Origin: Tritrichomonas musculus
Taxonomy: Eukaryota; Parabasalia; Tritrichomonadida; Tritrichomonadidae
Direction: 5' to 3'
Assembly (NCBI GenBank): GCA_039105265.1
Contig: JAPFFF010000011.1
Span: 558,001-622,000 of the forward strand
Length of the DNA stretch: 64,000 nucleotides
Shown here: piece after piece, positions 18,534 through 27,299 of the stretch
How positions within the stretch are numbered: position 1 is the first letter of the stretch
Layout of the letters: the number at the start of each line of letters is the position of its first letter
Translations under genes and position numbers: made by a program
The notes under the pieces: model-generated
Databases searched by the model: none
Seen by the model: the letters and a program-made list of their open reading frames with translations, nothing else
What the model was told of the DNA's origin: nothing

Positions 18534-21102
18534 ATACGGCTAATGTGGATCCGTTGATGATACCAGTTATGATACCCACTGTCATACGATTTATTTTTGA
18601 GGTTATCGCGGTCTCACCAGTGAGTATCTTCAGTTTATTATCAGCGTTATCGATGAATACCTCATCCCCAATGGAATAGCATGAGGAGTCCTCGACCTTA
18701 ACCATGTAATCCCCATGAGTGGCGAATGTGATACAACCATTGGCTTCATCGATTCTCACGCATATACCAACATACTCCTTCCAGGTACCAGTGGTCTTCA
18801 CACTACATATGCAATCAGTGGTGTCAGCTTCAGTGCTAGGGACCCATTTCGAATCCTCACGATGATATACCTTACCGGTCATATATACTGGGGCTCCAAT
18901 GACGAAATCGGTGATGGTGTTAACCGATGACTCGATTGGGGAGTAGTGGGTGATGGTTGTACTGGCGATTGCGTGTAGTTTATCAACATATGACTTCAAT
19001 GCAAAGTTATCAGTCACATATTTCACCGAAGTAATCATATCATTGTTCACAGGTCGGTGGCGGATTAGTGTGATAGACGCATCATATATATTGGTCAGTG
19101 TATCGTCTTCAGCTCTCAATGAGATAATATGGGTATTATAATTAATATTTATTAATGCACCACTGGTTGATTTGTAAATCATATTCAAGCTCTTAAATAA
19201 ACTGTATCCGTATTCAGCTTCTTCATATGATGCATCATCAGCATTTCGTTTGAATTTGACGATAATAGTTTCGGTAGTGAATACTTTCCTTACATCATCA
19301 TCAGGAACTACACAACCACGATCATTCTGTATACATTGAATTGTGATTTGTTGGGAACCTTCATTAGTAATACTCTCAGTTTTTACAAATGGCGATTCGA
19401 TTTGAGCTTTAATGACATTCATTAACCATTGAGTATTGCCACTTGAATTATACACCATAAATTCACCACGATCATACCATACAATATACGATCCATTATC
19501 TAACACCATTCTATATCCTCTCTTATATTTTTCATAAGGCTTGAATATCAAATCATAATGTTGTATATTGTTAATGTAATCCGTGTTAGAACCCCAATTA
19601 ACATCAAATATCACATGTATATCGGTTTCTGGTAAGTATGGTTTTACGAATATATAATCACGAACTGGATTCGGATATTCAATATTCAATTCAGTGCCAT
19701 ATAGTGCGGTACTCAGTGCAGATTCATTAACCAAATCTGTGGGGATCTCAGGGATATCCGTTTTCAATGCATACTCACCTAAGTTCGCAAGCTTCGCGTA
19801 CTTCCCATCAGCCACATCCTTGGTCTCATACTTATCTAATTCATATGCGAGCTCATCTTCATCGACGAACTTCTCATCAGCCTGACCACTAGTATAATAT
19901 GGTGTCAAGTCAACTGGTTCTGGGATATCCGTTTTGAGAGCATAAGTGTTCGACACATATCTAGCTGAATAAGCGTTTTTGTCGGTTGGTTCGACAGTTT
20001 TGGTTATTGAGCATGACAGTATTTCCGGTGTATCACCAGTTCCTGGATTGATTAACTCATGGGAGTTATACAGATACCAAAGACTAGAATCACTTCCTTC
20101 CATGCGCAGTATCTGAGAGGGTAAATTATCATCATCGTCATTGTACGAATAGTCTGCATGAACATAATGGGCCGTATAGTAACTGTCTGATGATACAATA
20201 TCCAACCCATATTGCTCAATCAGTACATGATATGGGTCGTAATCCAAATCAAGAATTGTATTATTGGCGATTGTGAATTGAATAGTTGTTTGCCCCTCGA
20301 TAATCTCTGGGATATAGCCTTTCACTTGATCAATAATCGCTGGGAGGTCATCTTTTGGAACATATTGTTCGGAACAAGAATCCAAAGCCGCTTGAAGACC
20401 TTCATTAGCCGCCATACTTGTTAAACACATTGATGCTTGAGCTGATAATGGTTTAACATCTTCAGCCATCAATTTCTGAAACATTTCGTCTGATACTTGG
20501 TCTCTTATGTTCAATTGCAACTCACTATTTTTGAGAACTGTGGGTATCTCAGGGAGGTCCTGGGTCTTCACATACTCACCTAAGTTCGCAAGCTTCGCGT
20601 ACTCGGTCATATCTGGTAAGTCCTGGGTCTTAGCGTACTCACTTAAGTTCGCAAGCTTCGCGTACGGTTCCAATGCAGTACTCAATGAATCACTCGTAAC
20701 GATGTTCTCAGGGACCTCAGGTATTTCAGTAGATAGTGCACAGTTTTTGGCGATGTAATCACGTAATTCCCCAATGGCACCATCCACATCTTCACTAGAT
20801 GCGTACTTCAGCATCTCCGTATTGAAATCCTCGGTTTTCACATAGTCGAATAGCTGGGTTTGCAAAGCGTATGACTCAAGGTCCTTGGCTAATGCATATT
20901 TTTCGAGTTGCTCACCAACTGTACTCGTAATGAGTTCCTTGATTTGCTCCTGGTTGGGACCAGTTATATTCGAGCCATTGGACCCAGAAGGTACTTCGCA
21001 CTTGGCATGACACATGCATGCATACTTTTTGATGTATTCTATTAGTAACTCGTCGATAGTGGCCGCTTTTATTGAAAATCCACTCTGTTCTATACTGAAC
21101 AT
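18523..21102 (-). CDS. Fibre-like (receptor-binding type) protein of element B
   Basis: The protein has 859 residues. The N-terminus (MFSIEQSGFSIKAATIDELL) recurs in the E relic and may anchor it to the capsid. Residues ~50-210 and ~385-480 carry linkers such as EYAKLANLGEYVKTQDLPEI and YALKTDIPEPVDL, the style of phage tail fibres. A module around residues 265-400 (EIIEGQTTIQFTI to ARYVSNTYA) is very close to the D fibre, also in DNA. The last ~140 residues from TITHYSPIE are the shared C-terminal domain (TDCICSVKTTGTWKEY...ILxVFKS-like). Inferred as the attachment protein. Start ATG 21102. Confidence 0.6.
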   Translation of the reverse strand: MFSIEQSGFSIKAATIDELLIEYIKKYACMCHAKCEVPSGSNGSNITGPNQEQIKELITSTVGEQLEKYALAKDLESYALQTQLFDYVKTEDFNTEMLKYASSEDVDGAIGELRDYIAKNCALSTEIPEVPENIVTSDSLSTALEPYAKLANLSEYAKTQDLPDMTEYAKLANLGEYVKTQDLPEIPTVLKNSELQLNIRDQVSDEMFQKLMAEDVKPLSAQASMCLTSMAANEGLQAALDSCSEQYVPKDDLPAIIDQVKGYIPEIIEGQTTIQFTIANNTILDLDYDPYHVLIEQYGLDIVSSDSYYTAHYVHADYSYNDDDDNLPSQILRMEGSDSSLWYLYNSHELINPGTGDTPEILSCSITKTVEPTDKNAYSARYVSNTYALKTDIPEPVDLTPYYTSGQADEKFVDEDELAYELDKYETKDVADGKYAKLANLGEYALKTDIPEIPTDLVNESALSTALYGTELNIEYPNPVRDYIFVKPYLPETDIHVIFDVNWGSNTDYINNIQHYDLIFKPYEKYKRGYRMVLDNGSYIVWYDRGEFMVYNSSGNTQWLMNVIKAQIESPFVKTESITNEGSQQITIQCIQNDRGCVVPDDDVRKVFTTETIIVKFKRNADDASYEEAEYGYSLFKSLNMIYKSTSGALININYNTHIISLRAEDDTLTNIYDASITLIRHRPVNNDMITSVKYVTDNFALKSYVDKLHAIASTTITHYSPIESSVNTITDFVIGAPVYMTGKVYHREDSKWVPSTEADTTDCICSVKTTGTWKEYVGICVRIDEANGCITFATHGDYMVKVEDSSCYSIGDEVFIDNADNKLKILTGETAITSKINRMTVGIITGIINGSTLAVFKS

Positions 21103-21252
21103 TTCCTATACAATAAAGGTGTGATTACCGGTATACCCATCGAACCCCCTTTCGAGGAGGTGGTTGGTGAATCGGAATCCCAATCTGATGTCCAAAGAGA
21201 TGCCAATTGCGAGTATGCAAGTAATGACATTTTTTTCACACCTAAAGTACCC

Positions 21253-22809
21253 ATGAGCTATAGATCTCCGAAGCATCCAAATACTAAAAAGCAACCACCA
21301 CCAGCAGCAGCACCACCAGAAGTGGCTAGCGATGATGATGATGATGGTAATGTCCAAGCACCGGGTGCTGATGATAACAACAACAATAGACCAACACGAT
21401 ATGCATATATTCGGACACCTGTTAAACCCGTCAGTAAACCTAATCTAAAATTCAGCCAACAAATACAGAACTCGCCATTCAAACCAATATCCAGATTCAA
21501 TGAAGATAATGTATATGACTATGTTATGCAAGAGGTTGAACCACCAAGTGCTACCGTAGGTAGACGCAATGGCAAAGACTATAAGAATGTCAAAGGTCAT
21601 TTAGGCCAATTCGGCAATCTCTCACTCACAGGCGATTCAACAGATTTCAAGAAGAACTTCCTAGATATGATTATAAACGGCAATTACCGGGTTAAGTACA
21701 TTCCATCAGCTGCAGCACGTGATACCGCAAAGGAGTATTGTATGAACCACCTCGATGAAACTGGAGTTCCCAAGTACAGATTATTACCACCCAATTCCCA
21801 AGACCCATTAGGAAATCGTATTACAGACCTCAATGGTGACAAGGTTGATGATATCGTATTGGTTGATAAACGCGGCATTCCAGCTATTGTCAACGGATAC
21901 AAATTGGTCCATGCATCACCCTATAAGAAGGCCTGGAAAACCATTTGCAAATCCAAAGCTGAACGCCAAGCCAAGCCATTCAATGTATGGCTCAAGGAGC
22001 AATTCGATAAGGATATTACCAAGGTCGATTGGGAGCGTGGTGAATATAAATTGACAAAATCCCAGACCTTGACTGCTCTAGAAAAGGCATATGGTGAATC
22101 CGGTATTGGAAAGGCACGTATGAGCAAGCGCTTATCACCTAACAGCTATTGGGCATCCCTGTTCTCGTATATATGGAATGTATTCTGGGGCCAGGATAAA
22201 CTTCAAGATTGGCTCGAACTCAAGAAGTTGACCAATTTCCTAGCCGTATGCAACGCCATATACATTTACTACTTTGACCTCCCTGCGAAAAATGCTATAG
22301 AGCAAAAGCATAATGACAAGTCATTCAACTACCCAAGCTGGTCCAATTGGAAGAGCACTCATAAGTCGGAGTATATGCAGATGGTTGGTCCCATGTTCGA
22401 CCAATGGATTAAACTCATTGACCAAGTAGCTGACCGCAAGACTGGTGCTCTAAAGGATGCGGAAATACCTGATGAAATTCTCGAAATGCTAGAACAGATT
22501 GAACAAATAGTATTTCTATGGGGATTTAATACCACTTTCGATGAGGGAACCGTACCTCGAACTGATGAGCAAGGCAAGCGAACACCTGCAGCATTTGAAA
22601 ATCTACTTATGTACGTAAATGCCAGTTCTCCAATCGCGGTGAAGGAAGTTCGTGATTCATTTATTGACAACATCAACCAGTTGATTGACTATGAATTCTA
22701 TGGAGCGAAAAGCGGATACCTTGAGATGAAAGCCAAAAATAAGGAGGCTAGGAATGCTAGGAAAGCGAGTGCAAGTCGATTTGAAATCGTATATGGTGGT
22801 CGACAATAG
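21253..22809 (+). CDS. Conserved-looking structural protein, unrecognised
   Basis: The protein has 518 residues from ATG 21253, chosen because CATTTTTTTCACACC precedes it; the frame is open further upstream but without ATG. A disordered Pro/Asp/Asn-rich N-terminus (~1-110) is followed by a folded region with NGDKVDDIVLVDKRGIPAIV then NGYKL, a pattern I associate with virion proteins of Polinton-like elements, though I cannot name the family. Trp-rich helices follow (SYWASLFSYIWNVFWGQDK), then a basic helical end. Position between the fibre and penton-like genes supports a structural role. Confidence 0.5.
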   Translation: MSYRSPKHPNTKKQPPPAAAPPEVASDDDDDGNVQAPGADDNNNNRPTRYAYIRTPVKPVSKPNLKFSQQIQNSPFKPISRFNEDNVYDYVMQEVEPPSATVGRRNGKDYKNVKGHLGQFGNLSLTGDSTDFKKNFLDMIINGNYRVKYIPSAAARDTAKEYCMNHLDETGVPKYRLLPPNSQDPLGNRITDLNGDKVDDIVLVDKRGIPAIVNGYKLVHASPYKKAWKTICKSKAERQAKPFNVWLKEQFDKDITKVDWERGEYKLTKSQTLTALEKAYGESGIGKARMSKRLSPNSYWASLFSYIWNVFWGQDKLQDWLELKKLTNFLAVCNAIYIYYFDLPAKNAIEQKHNDKSFNYPSWSNWKSTHKSEYMQMVGPMFDQWIKLIDQVADRKTGALKDAEIPDEILEMLEQIEQIVFLWGFNTTFDEGTVPRTDEQGKRTPAAFENLLMYVNASSPIAVKEVRDSFIDNINQLIDYEFYGAKSGYLEMKAKNKEARNARKASASRFEIVYGGRQ

Positions 22810-22816
22810 GTATATA

Positions 22817-24316
22817 CTATTGCTTGAATCGGTCAAAGAAATTCTCACGCTTTTGGCTGGGTTTGGATATTATTTTTGCATTGCGTTTATGCCTACGAGG
22901 TGGTTGGGGTTCACTTGTGGTCGGTAATGGAGTTGCCTCTGGATCCCCCTCTTCCTCATATTGCGAACTCAGTTCCTGCTCACTATATTCATCACTGCGC
23001 TCAGGCGGCATTTCATACTCAAATGTGGTGTCCATGGTATTACCCTTGAATTGGGGTGTGAATTTCTCCCGATATGGTTTAAATGATTTACCGAATTTCA
23101 CCGAACTGGAATGCTTTGGAGCTGATACCCTAGATGATACCCTAGATGAACGCTTAGGTGTTCTAGTATTGGAGTTGTCTTGAGATTCATATGAGTACTG
23201 TTCCTGATCCCGAGTTCTATCTCTAAGCCCTCTCTGTGAATCTACTTCATCCCCGGAGGTGCTGAGAGCTGTCGCATCATCACTGGAATACTCATCCCCA
23301 GAGATGTTGAGAGGTTGTGCCGGATGTCCCTGTGATTGCCTCTGCGATTGCTGTTGCGAATGTTTCAGCTTACGTCGTATATCAGTCATTGCGCGTTTCC
23401 CAACTCGATATTCTTGTAATGAACCATTTGTTTTTCGAGCAACAACGGATGTCGTCCCTGGTCTCCTATCGGTGGACATATATACCCCATTTGGACTGAC
23501 CTTTGGCTGATTTCGCACCTCATTATCCCTATATTCAGCTTCACGTGGGTCATATGGATTTTGCTCATGATCGCTACTCTCACTAGCTTCATCACTCCTA
23601 TCACTCCTAACCTCACCCCCAAAGGGGTTGAGAGCTGTCGCATCATCACTGCTGTACTCATTGGATATAAGCTTTTTCCGAGGGTGATATGTTGTGTGCT
23701 TGTGATACCAATCCTTAGTCCTCCGCTTGAATGGGGAAGTCTCATCATTGACCATAATCCTTTTACGAGGTGGGGTTCTACCAAAAACCGCATCACTTGT
23801 GAATGAAAATTGTATGGGTTTTGGACCCCTATCGGGCTGAGCTGTCTGATTCACCTGGAATAGCGGAAGTTGTTCAAAGCAATATATGGCTGGTAACAGT
23901 AATGGGTTTGAATAAACCGATATCTCGAACCCTATAGGGTGATCCCCAGGTGATTTAGTTGTGTTTGCAAGGACTGTATCCTTGAAATATTTCCTGGGGT
24001 AGGCTATATATGAATTTGCTCTGAGTCTATTATTGGGTCCCTGAACCAGGATCATGCAATAATCATTCACCGATGCCACGAATTTGGATCTCCAGATGTA
24101 TGTAGGGACCTCTTCATACGAATTCATTGTGAATGTGGCTCCGACTTTATCAATCGTATAGTCATGAACGACTGGTGGTGGAACTAAGTCACGTGGGAAA
24201 TATAGTTTGGTAACCTTATCAACATCGAGGTACACAGCTGATAAGTATTTTGAGTACGGCAATTCGCGATATTGACCTGGTTTCAACGTATAAACATCAA
24301 GGTATTCATCCTGCAT
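22817..24316 (-). CDS. Putative capsid-associated protein with disordered tail
   Basis: The protein has 499 residues. The first ~170 are beta-strand rich (YLSAVYLDVDKVTKLYF, GATFTMNSYEEVPTYIW, YCMILVQGPNNRLR) and look like a jelly-roll-type fold. The remaining ~330 are Ser/Arg/Asp-rich and disordered, with two copies of EYSSDDATAL and many charged repeats. It ends convergent with the 21,253 gene, 7 bases away. The GGGTAAATG start follows a T-run. A penton-associated or cement role is inference; no family is recognised. Confidence 0.45.
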   Translation of the reverse strand: MQDEYLDVYTLKPGQYRELPYSKYLSAVYLDVDKVTKLYFPRDLVPPPVVHDYTIDKVGATFTMNSYEEVPTYIWRSKFVASVNDYCMILVQGPNNRLRANSYIAYPRKYFKDTVLANTTKSPGDHPIGFEISVYSNPLLLPAIYCFEQLPLFQVNQTAQPDRGPKPIQFSFTSDAVFGRTPPRKRIMVNDETSPFKRRTKDWYHKHTTYHPRKKLISNEYSSDDATALNPFGGEVRSDRSDEASESSDHEQNPYDPREAEYRDNEVRNQPKVSPNGVYMSTDRRPGTTSVVARKTNGSLQEYRVGKRAMTDIRRKLKHSQQQSQRQSQGHPAQPLNISGDEYSSDDATALSTSGDEVDSQRGLRDRTRDQEQYSYESQDNSNTRTPKRSSRVSSRVSAPKHSSSVKFGKSFKPYREKFTPQFKGNTMDTTFEYEMPPERSDEYSEQELSSQYEEEGDPEATPLPTTSEPQPPRRHKRNAKIISKPSQKRENFFDRFKQ

Positions 24317-24354
24317 TTACCCAAAAATAAACTCCTATATGGGCCATACGGTGG

Positions 24355-24687
24355 TCAATAGATTAGCAAGCACGATAGCACGAATGCATCGGGTTTTATC
24401 TCATTACCATACAGGTCTGTGAACCATATTTTGAAATCCCGCTTGGTCCTGTTGAGCATCTCATACTTGCGATACTTGGTTTGCCGTCGGTTGGCTAGCA
24501 TTATGAAGTGGTCACAGTATGGGTCGAATTCGACAATATCCGAGTGTACCATCAAATCGCCGATGATGGTCTTATTCACGATAGCCCCCACATACTGCAC
24601 TACGATGTACTTCTTATTGCGACTATATATGAAGTCCTCAGGTAGCTTAAACTCGGTGGTCTGTGTATGGAAATAGCGCTTTGGCAT
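24355..24687 (-). CDS. Small penton-like or minor capsid protein
   Basis: The protein has 110 residues and is all-beta in look (KYIVVQYVGAIVNKTIIGDL, HSDIVEFD). Its C-terminus, FKIWFTDLYGNEIKPDAFVL, follows the usual ending of Polinton minor capsid proteins (strand, D.xG turn, strand). It lies only 3 bases after the integrase stop on the same strand, so its promoter must lie within the integrase gene. The counterpart in A is at 4,334-4,855. Assignment by pattern and position. Confidence 0.45.
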   Translation of the reverse strand: MPKRYFHTQTTEFKLPEDFIYSRNKKYIVVQYVGAIVNKTIIGDLMVHSDIVEFDPYCDHFIMLANRRQTKYRKYEMLNRTKRDFKIWFTDLYGNEIKPDAFVLSCLLIY

Positions 24688-24690
24688 TTA

Positions 24691-25938
24691 TTAGACAGCA
24701 AAGTACTGCTTATAGGCTTCACCTAGTGATCCATAATCTAGTGCCACGAGTCGGGTGTACATGATGGGGACAGTTATGGTAGCTCGCTCATCATCCGTCA
24801 TAGGCTTTCGACCAGTTTTGGTTTTGGTACCATTAGTGTCATCCCTGGTATACGGTACATAGAACGCAGTTCCTGCTTGCTTATCATCATTCAACTGGAA
24901 TCTACGATATGGGTTCAGCAGTTTGCATTCGACATTCCCATTATGGTATCTAATGAATTCGGCAATCTCATTGAACACACGCCTCTGCTTCTCATGCTTC
25001 TTCACAGTTTTGGATGTATCGTAATGGACCAATATGATATTGCCCTTGCGATAGCTCAGTAGACCATCCATTTGCATACTATTTTTGACTCGCCGTAGCT
25101 TCCGTTGGCAATCCCTGATGTATCTCCATTCCAAGTCAGGGTTGTGCTGCATTTGATTGGGTGTGTAGTATATCCACTTGGGCTCCCTTGCTAGATACGG
25201 GTCATATGGGATTCCATCATCTCGGTAATTGGGATTGGGCATTCGTAGAGACCGATGTGGTGTGTTGTTATAGAAGTGGACCATCTGTTGCATCAGGAAT
25301 GGGTCTCCAATCCGACGATTATCTAGACCGAATGCATTGCGGAGTGTCCTAATGGTTGCATCAACGATTTTGTGAGCGTTGTTGTGTTTGGATTTATCGA
25401 CAATCACTGCATTGCGGTCAATCAACACGTTTTTGGTACCTGCATATGCATTTTTGTCTGGACTTCCGTAGGGGATTATATCAAGCACTTTGAGTAGGTT
25501 ATTCTCACCGTCGCATTTGATGGTATTGAATTTGAAGTCATCATATTTCTCGAGAATGATCTTGGCATATGCAGCCTTGATGGTATCAGCTAGTCTGTCC
25601 TTAAGAGGTTCCACGATTAGGTACCGCGTGTTGACATTCACCATGATGAGGTAAATGGTTTCATGGGATACCACGGACTCGGTTCCATCAGCCCTTGTAG
25701 CGTACTTCACAAACATCAAATCGACTTCCCAGCATCCGGGTTCCAATGAGAAATCCGGTTTTGAATAGGAATTGCATGATTTCAATTTGAAGTCCTTCAC
25801 GAATGGCTCATGATGAGATTCTGGGTTGATGATGAACTGCGATGGGTCCAGTTTCGATATCTTGGATTTGAATGGGTACTTGAGCAGCGAATTGTACTCC
25901 TTATCGAATAGCTTGAATGATTTCCTGTTGTCAGACAT
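24691..25938 (-). CDS. INT: Polinton integrase (rve) of element B
   Basis: The protein has 415 residues. The catalytic core shows CWEVDLMFV (first Asp, ~72), NTIKCDGENN (second Asp, ~155) and the third motif KIVDATIRTLRN followed by YNNTPHRSL. The phrase YLIMVNVNTRYLIVEPL recurs almost as YLVMINVNTRYLYVELV in D. The C-terminal ~110 residues include a GNIILVHYD segment typical of an SH3-type tail. It would cut and join the element ends, making the 6-bp TTCCTG duplication. The start ATTAAATG follows CTATTTTTGCCC. Confidence 0.85.
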   Translation of the reverse strand: MSDNRKSFKLFDKEYNSLLKYPFKSKISKLDPSQFIINPESHHEPFVKDFKLKSCNSYSKPDFSLEPGCWEVDLMFVKYATRADGTESVVSHETIYLIMVNVNTRYLIVEPLKDRLADTIKAAYAKIILEKYDDFKFNTIKCDGENNLLKVLDIIPYGSPDKNAYAGTKNVLIDRNAVIVDKSKHNNAHKIVDATIRTLRNAFGLDNRRIGDPFLMQQMVHFYNNTPHRSLRMPNPNYRDDGIPYDPYLAREPKWIYYTPNQMQHNPDLEWRYIRDCQRKLRRVKNSMQMDGLLSYRKGNIILVHYDTSKTVKKHEKQRRVFNEIAEFIRYHNGNVECKLLNPYRRFQLNDDKQAGTAFYVPYTRDDTNGTKTKTGRKPMTDDERATITVPIMYTRLVALDYGSLGEAYKQYFAV

Positions 25939-25996
25939 TTAATGGGCAAAAATAGTGGTTCCAATAGGTCTACGGGATTCCCGGTTGACCCCATAT

Positions 25997-26230
25997 TTAG
26001 TGGTTATCGCTTGATAATTCAGCGAGCTCATTCTCGAGTTTGGCGACCTTCTCCTTCAGACTATTGATGTCCTCAATCAGTGATTCACGAACGGCTAGTC
26101 CATTGCTACCCAGCATACCCCCTTTGATGTTATTGAGGTGGCCCTTATACATATAGCACTTCTCCTTGAGATCATGCTTGATGCGCTTCAGCTCTGGAAT
26201 CTCCTTCTTGTATTCACCCAATTCAGTCAT
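25997..26230 (-). CDS. Small coiled-coil protein
   Basis: The protein has 77 residues and is two helices with heptads (ELKRIKHDLKEKCYMYKGHL and INSLKEKVAKLENELAEL) joined by a Gly-rich turn (GGMLGSNG). It would dimerise or form a helical hairpin. It is divergent from the 26,266 gene with only 35 bases between the two starts. No family is recognised. The start is supported by TTTTTTTGCGCATCTAAATG. Confidence 0.5.
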   Translation of the reverse strand: MTELGEYKKEIPELKRIKHDLKEKCYMYKGHLNNIKGGMLGSNGLAVRESLIEDINSLKEKVAKLENELAELSSDNH

Positions 26231-26265
26231 TTAGATGCGCAAAAAAAGTGTTTTTTCAGGATTAA
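26231..26265. promoter_or_regulatory. 35-bp bidirectional promoter
   Basis: The spacer between two divergent ATGs holds a run of seven A (a T-run on the minus strand) and a run of six T on the plus strand, each 10-15 bases before its own TAAATG. This is the smallest complete example of the element-wide signal and shows that about 20 bases suffice on each side. Confidence 0.55.
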
Positions 26266-26493
26266 ATGTCATATGAGGAACGCCGTGTATTAAGAGATTC
26301 AAATGGGCTCACGTACTTCAATCACCTGGAACGTCACATGCGAAATAGGCGAACCATTAGTTGTACCAAACCCACAGTCCAAAAATATGACGATAAGGGG
26401 AGTATTGTGCATGACCCAATCATCAAATCAACCTCATCAACAGTACACCACTCACTCAATCACCAGGTAATCCCAAATAACTCCAAGATCTAA
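26266..26493 (+). CDS. Small basic protein, unrecognised
   Basis: The protein has 75 residues. The N-terminal half is charged and helical (SYEERRVLRDSNG, HLERHMRNRRTIS). The C-terminal half is Ser/His/Asn-rich. Its stop overlaps the stop of the convergent 26,490 gene by 4 bases. The GGATTAAATG start with a six-T run supports expression. Function unknown. Confidence 0.45.
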   Translation: MSYEERRVLRDSNGLTYFNHLERHMRNRRTISCTKPTVQKYDDKGSIVHDPIIKSTSSTVHHSLNHQVIPNNSKI

Positions 26494-26951
26494 TGCCTCA
26501 GGAGGTTGTTCATGGCATCGGTACACTCATTCACGGTACTGGTGAGCTGATTTATTTTTGCGGTGATCACGCCGATGGTGTTCTCCAGCGTGGTAATCCG
26601 TTTGGTGTAGTCATCTACTGTTGACTGCAATGCATTGATGTCAGCTCGAATGCTGGCGAATTGGATCTCCACCAGTGTATCACTATCGGCTGGCTTGGTG
26701 ATCTTCTTGAGAAACACATTACTGGAGCCATCCTTGCCAGTGCGTTTGGTAATCCTGTACTCGCATTCGGGGGTGATTATTTTGTAGGTTTTATTGAGGT
26801 AATTGGTGGTCTTCTCATTGAACATGTCCTTGTACTTCTGGTAGAACAGGTCGAACTCCTCTACTGAGTTGAACGTGCGCTGCTCCTGCTTGTTATCATT
26901 AATGACCCTAATATCGCATTGAGCTATATGTTTCATACCATCGCAATTCAT
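26490..26951 (-). CDS. Coiled-coil protein, possible spike or stalk
   Basis: The protein has 153 residues from ATG 26951, chosen because ATTTTTGTCCGTTTTGAA precedes it. Residues ~1-85 are mixed (GMKHIAQCDIRVIND, YKIITPECEYRIT). Residues ~95-150 form a regular coiled coil (IQFASIRADINALQSTVDDY, ITTLENTIGVITAKINQL). The structure suits a trimeric stalk. It lies between structural genes. No family is recognised. Confidence 0.5.
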   Translation of the reverse strand: MNCDGMKHIAQCDIRVINDNKQEQRTFNSVEEFDLFYQKYKDMFNEKTTNYLNKTYKIITPECEYRITKRTGKDGSSNVFLKKITKPADSDTLVEIQFASIRADINALQSTVDDYTKRITTLENTIGVITAKINQLTSTVNECTDAMNNLLRH

Positions 26952-27001
26952 TTCAAAACGGACAAAAATATATTCGCATGTATGTGGATATTCGATGATG
27001 A

Positions 27002-27253
27002 TCAAACCTTGTCCAGTATGGATTTGCCTATTTCACCAACCTTACCAACCGTTCCCAATCCTCTATCAATAGTATCAATTAATCCACCTGCGCCAGGTAT
27101 CAATCCTGCAATTGGTTTGACCCTATCAATGATTTGTCTACCAGCGTTGACAACTGATGGTAGTTTATCGACAACTCTCTGTGCGACATTCCTGAGTGTA
27201 GATCCCACTTTGCGGAATCCATTTTTGATCTTCTTGAAGATGCCAATTCCCAT
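27002..27253 (-). CDS. pVI-like amphipathic minor capsid protein
   Basis: The protein has 83 residues from ATG 27253 (after TTTTTTTATATATCAA). It begins MGIGIFKKIKNGFRKVGSTL, a basic amphipathic helix, then VVDKLPSVVNAGRQIIDRV, a hydrophobic Pro/Gly hinge (IAGLIPGAGG) and a second amphipathic helix. This is the layout of adenovirus pVI-type membrane-lytic proteins, which Polintons also encode, and it lies divergent from and directly next to the major capsid gene. It may help the virion escape membranes or cement hexons. Confidence 0.6.
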   Translation of the reverse strand: MGIGIFKKIKNGFRKVGSTLRNVAQRVVDKLPSVVNAGRQIIDRVKPIAGLIPGAGGLIDTIDRGLGTVGKVGEIGKSILDKV

Positions 27254-27299
27254 TTGATATATAAAAAAATGCGATTTCATGGTTTTTTGCGAGATTCAA

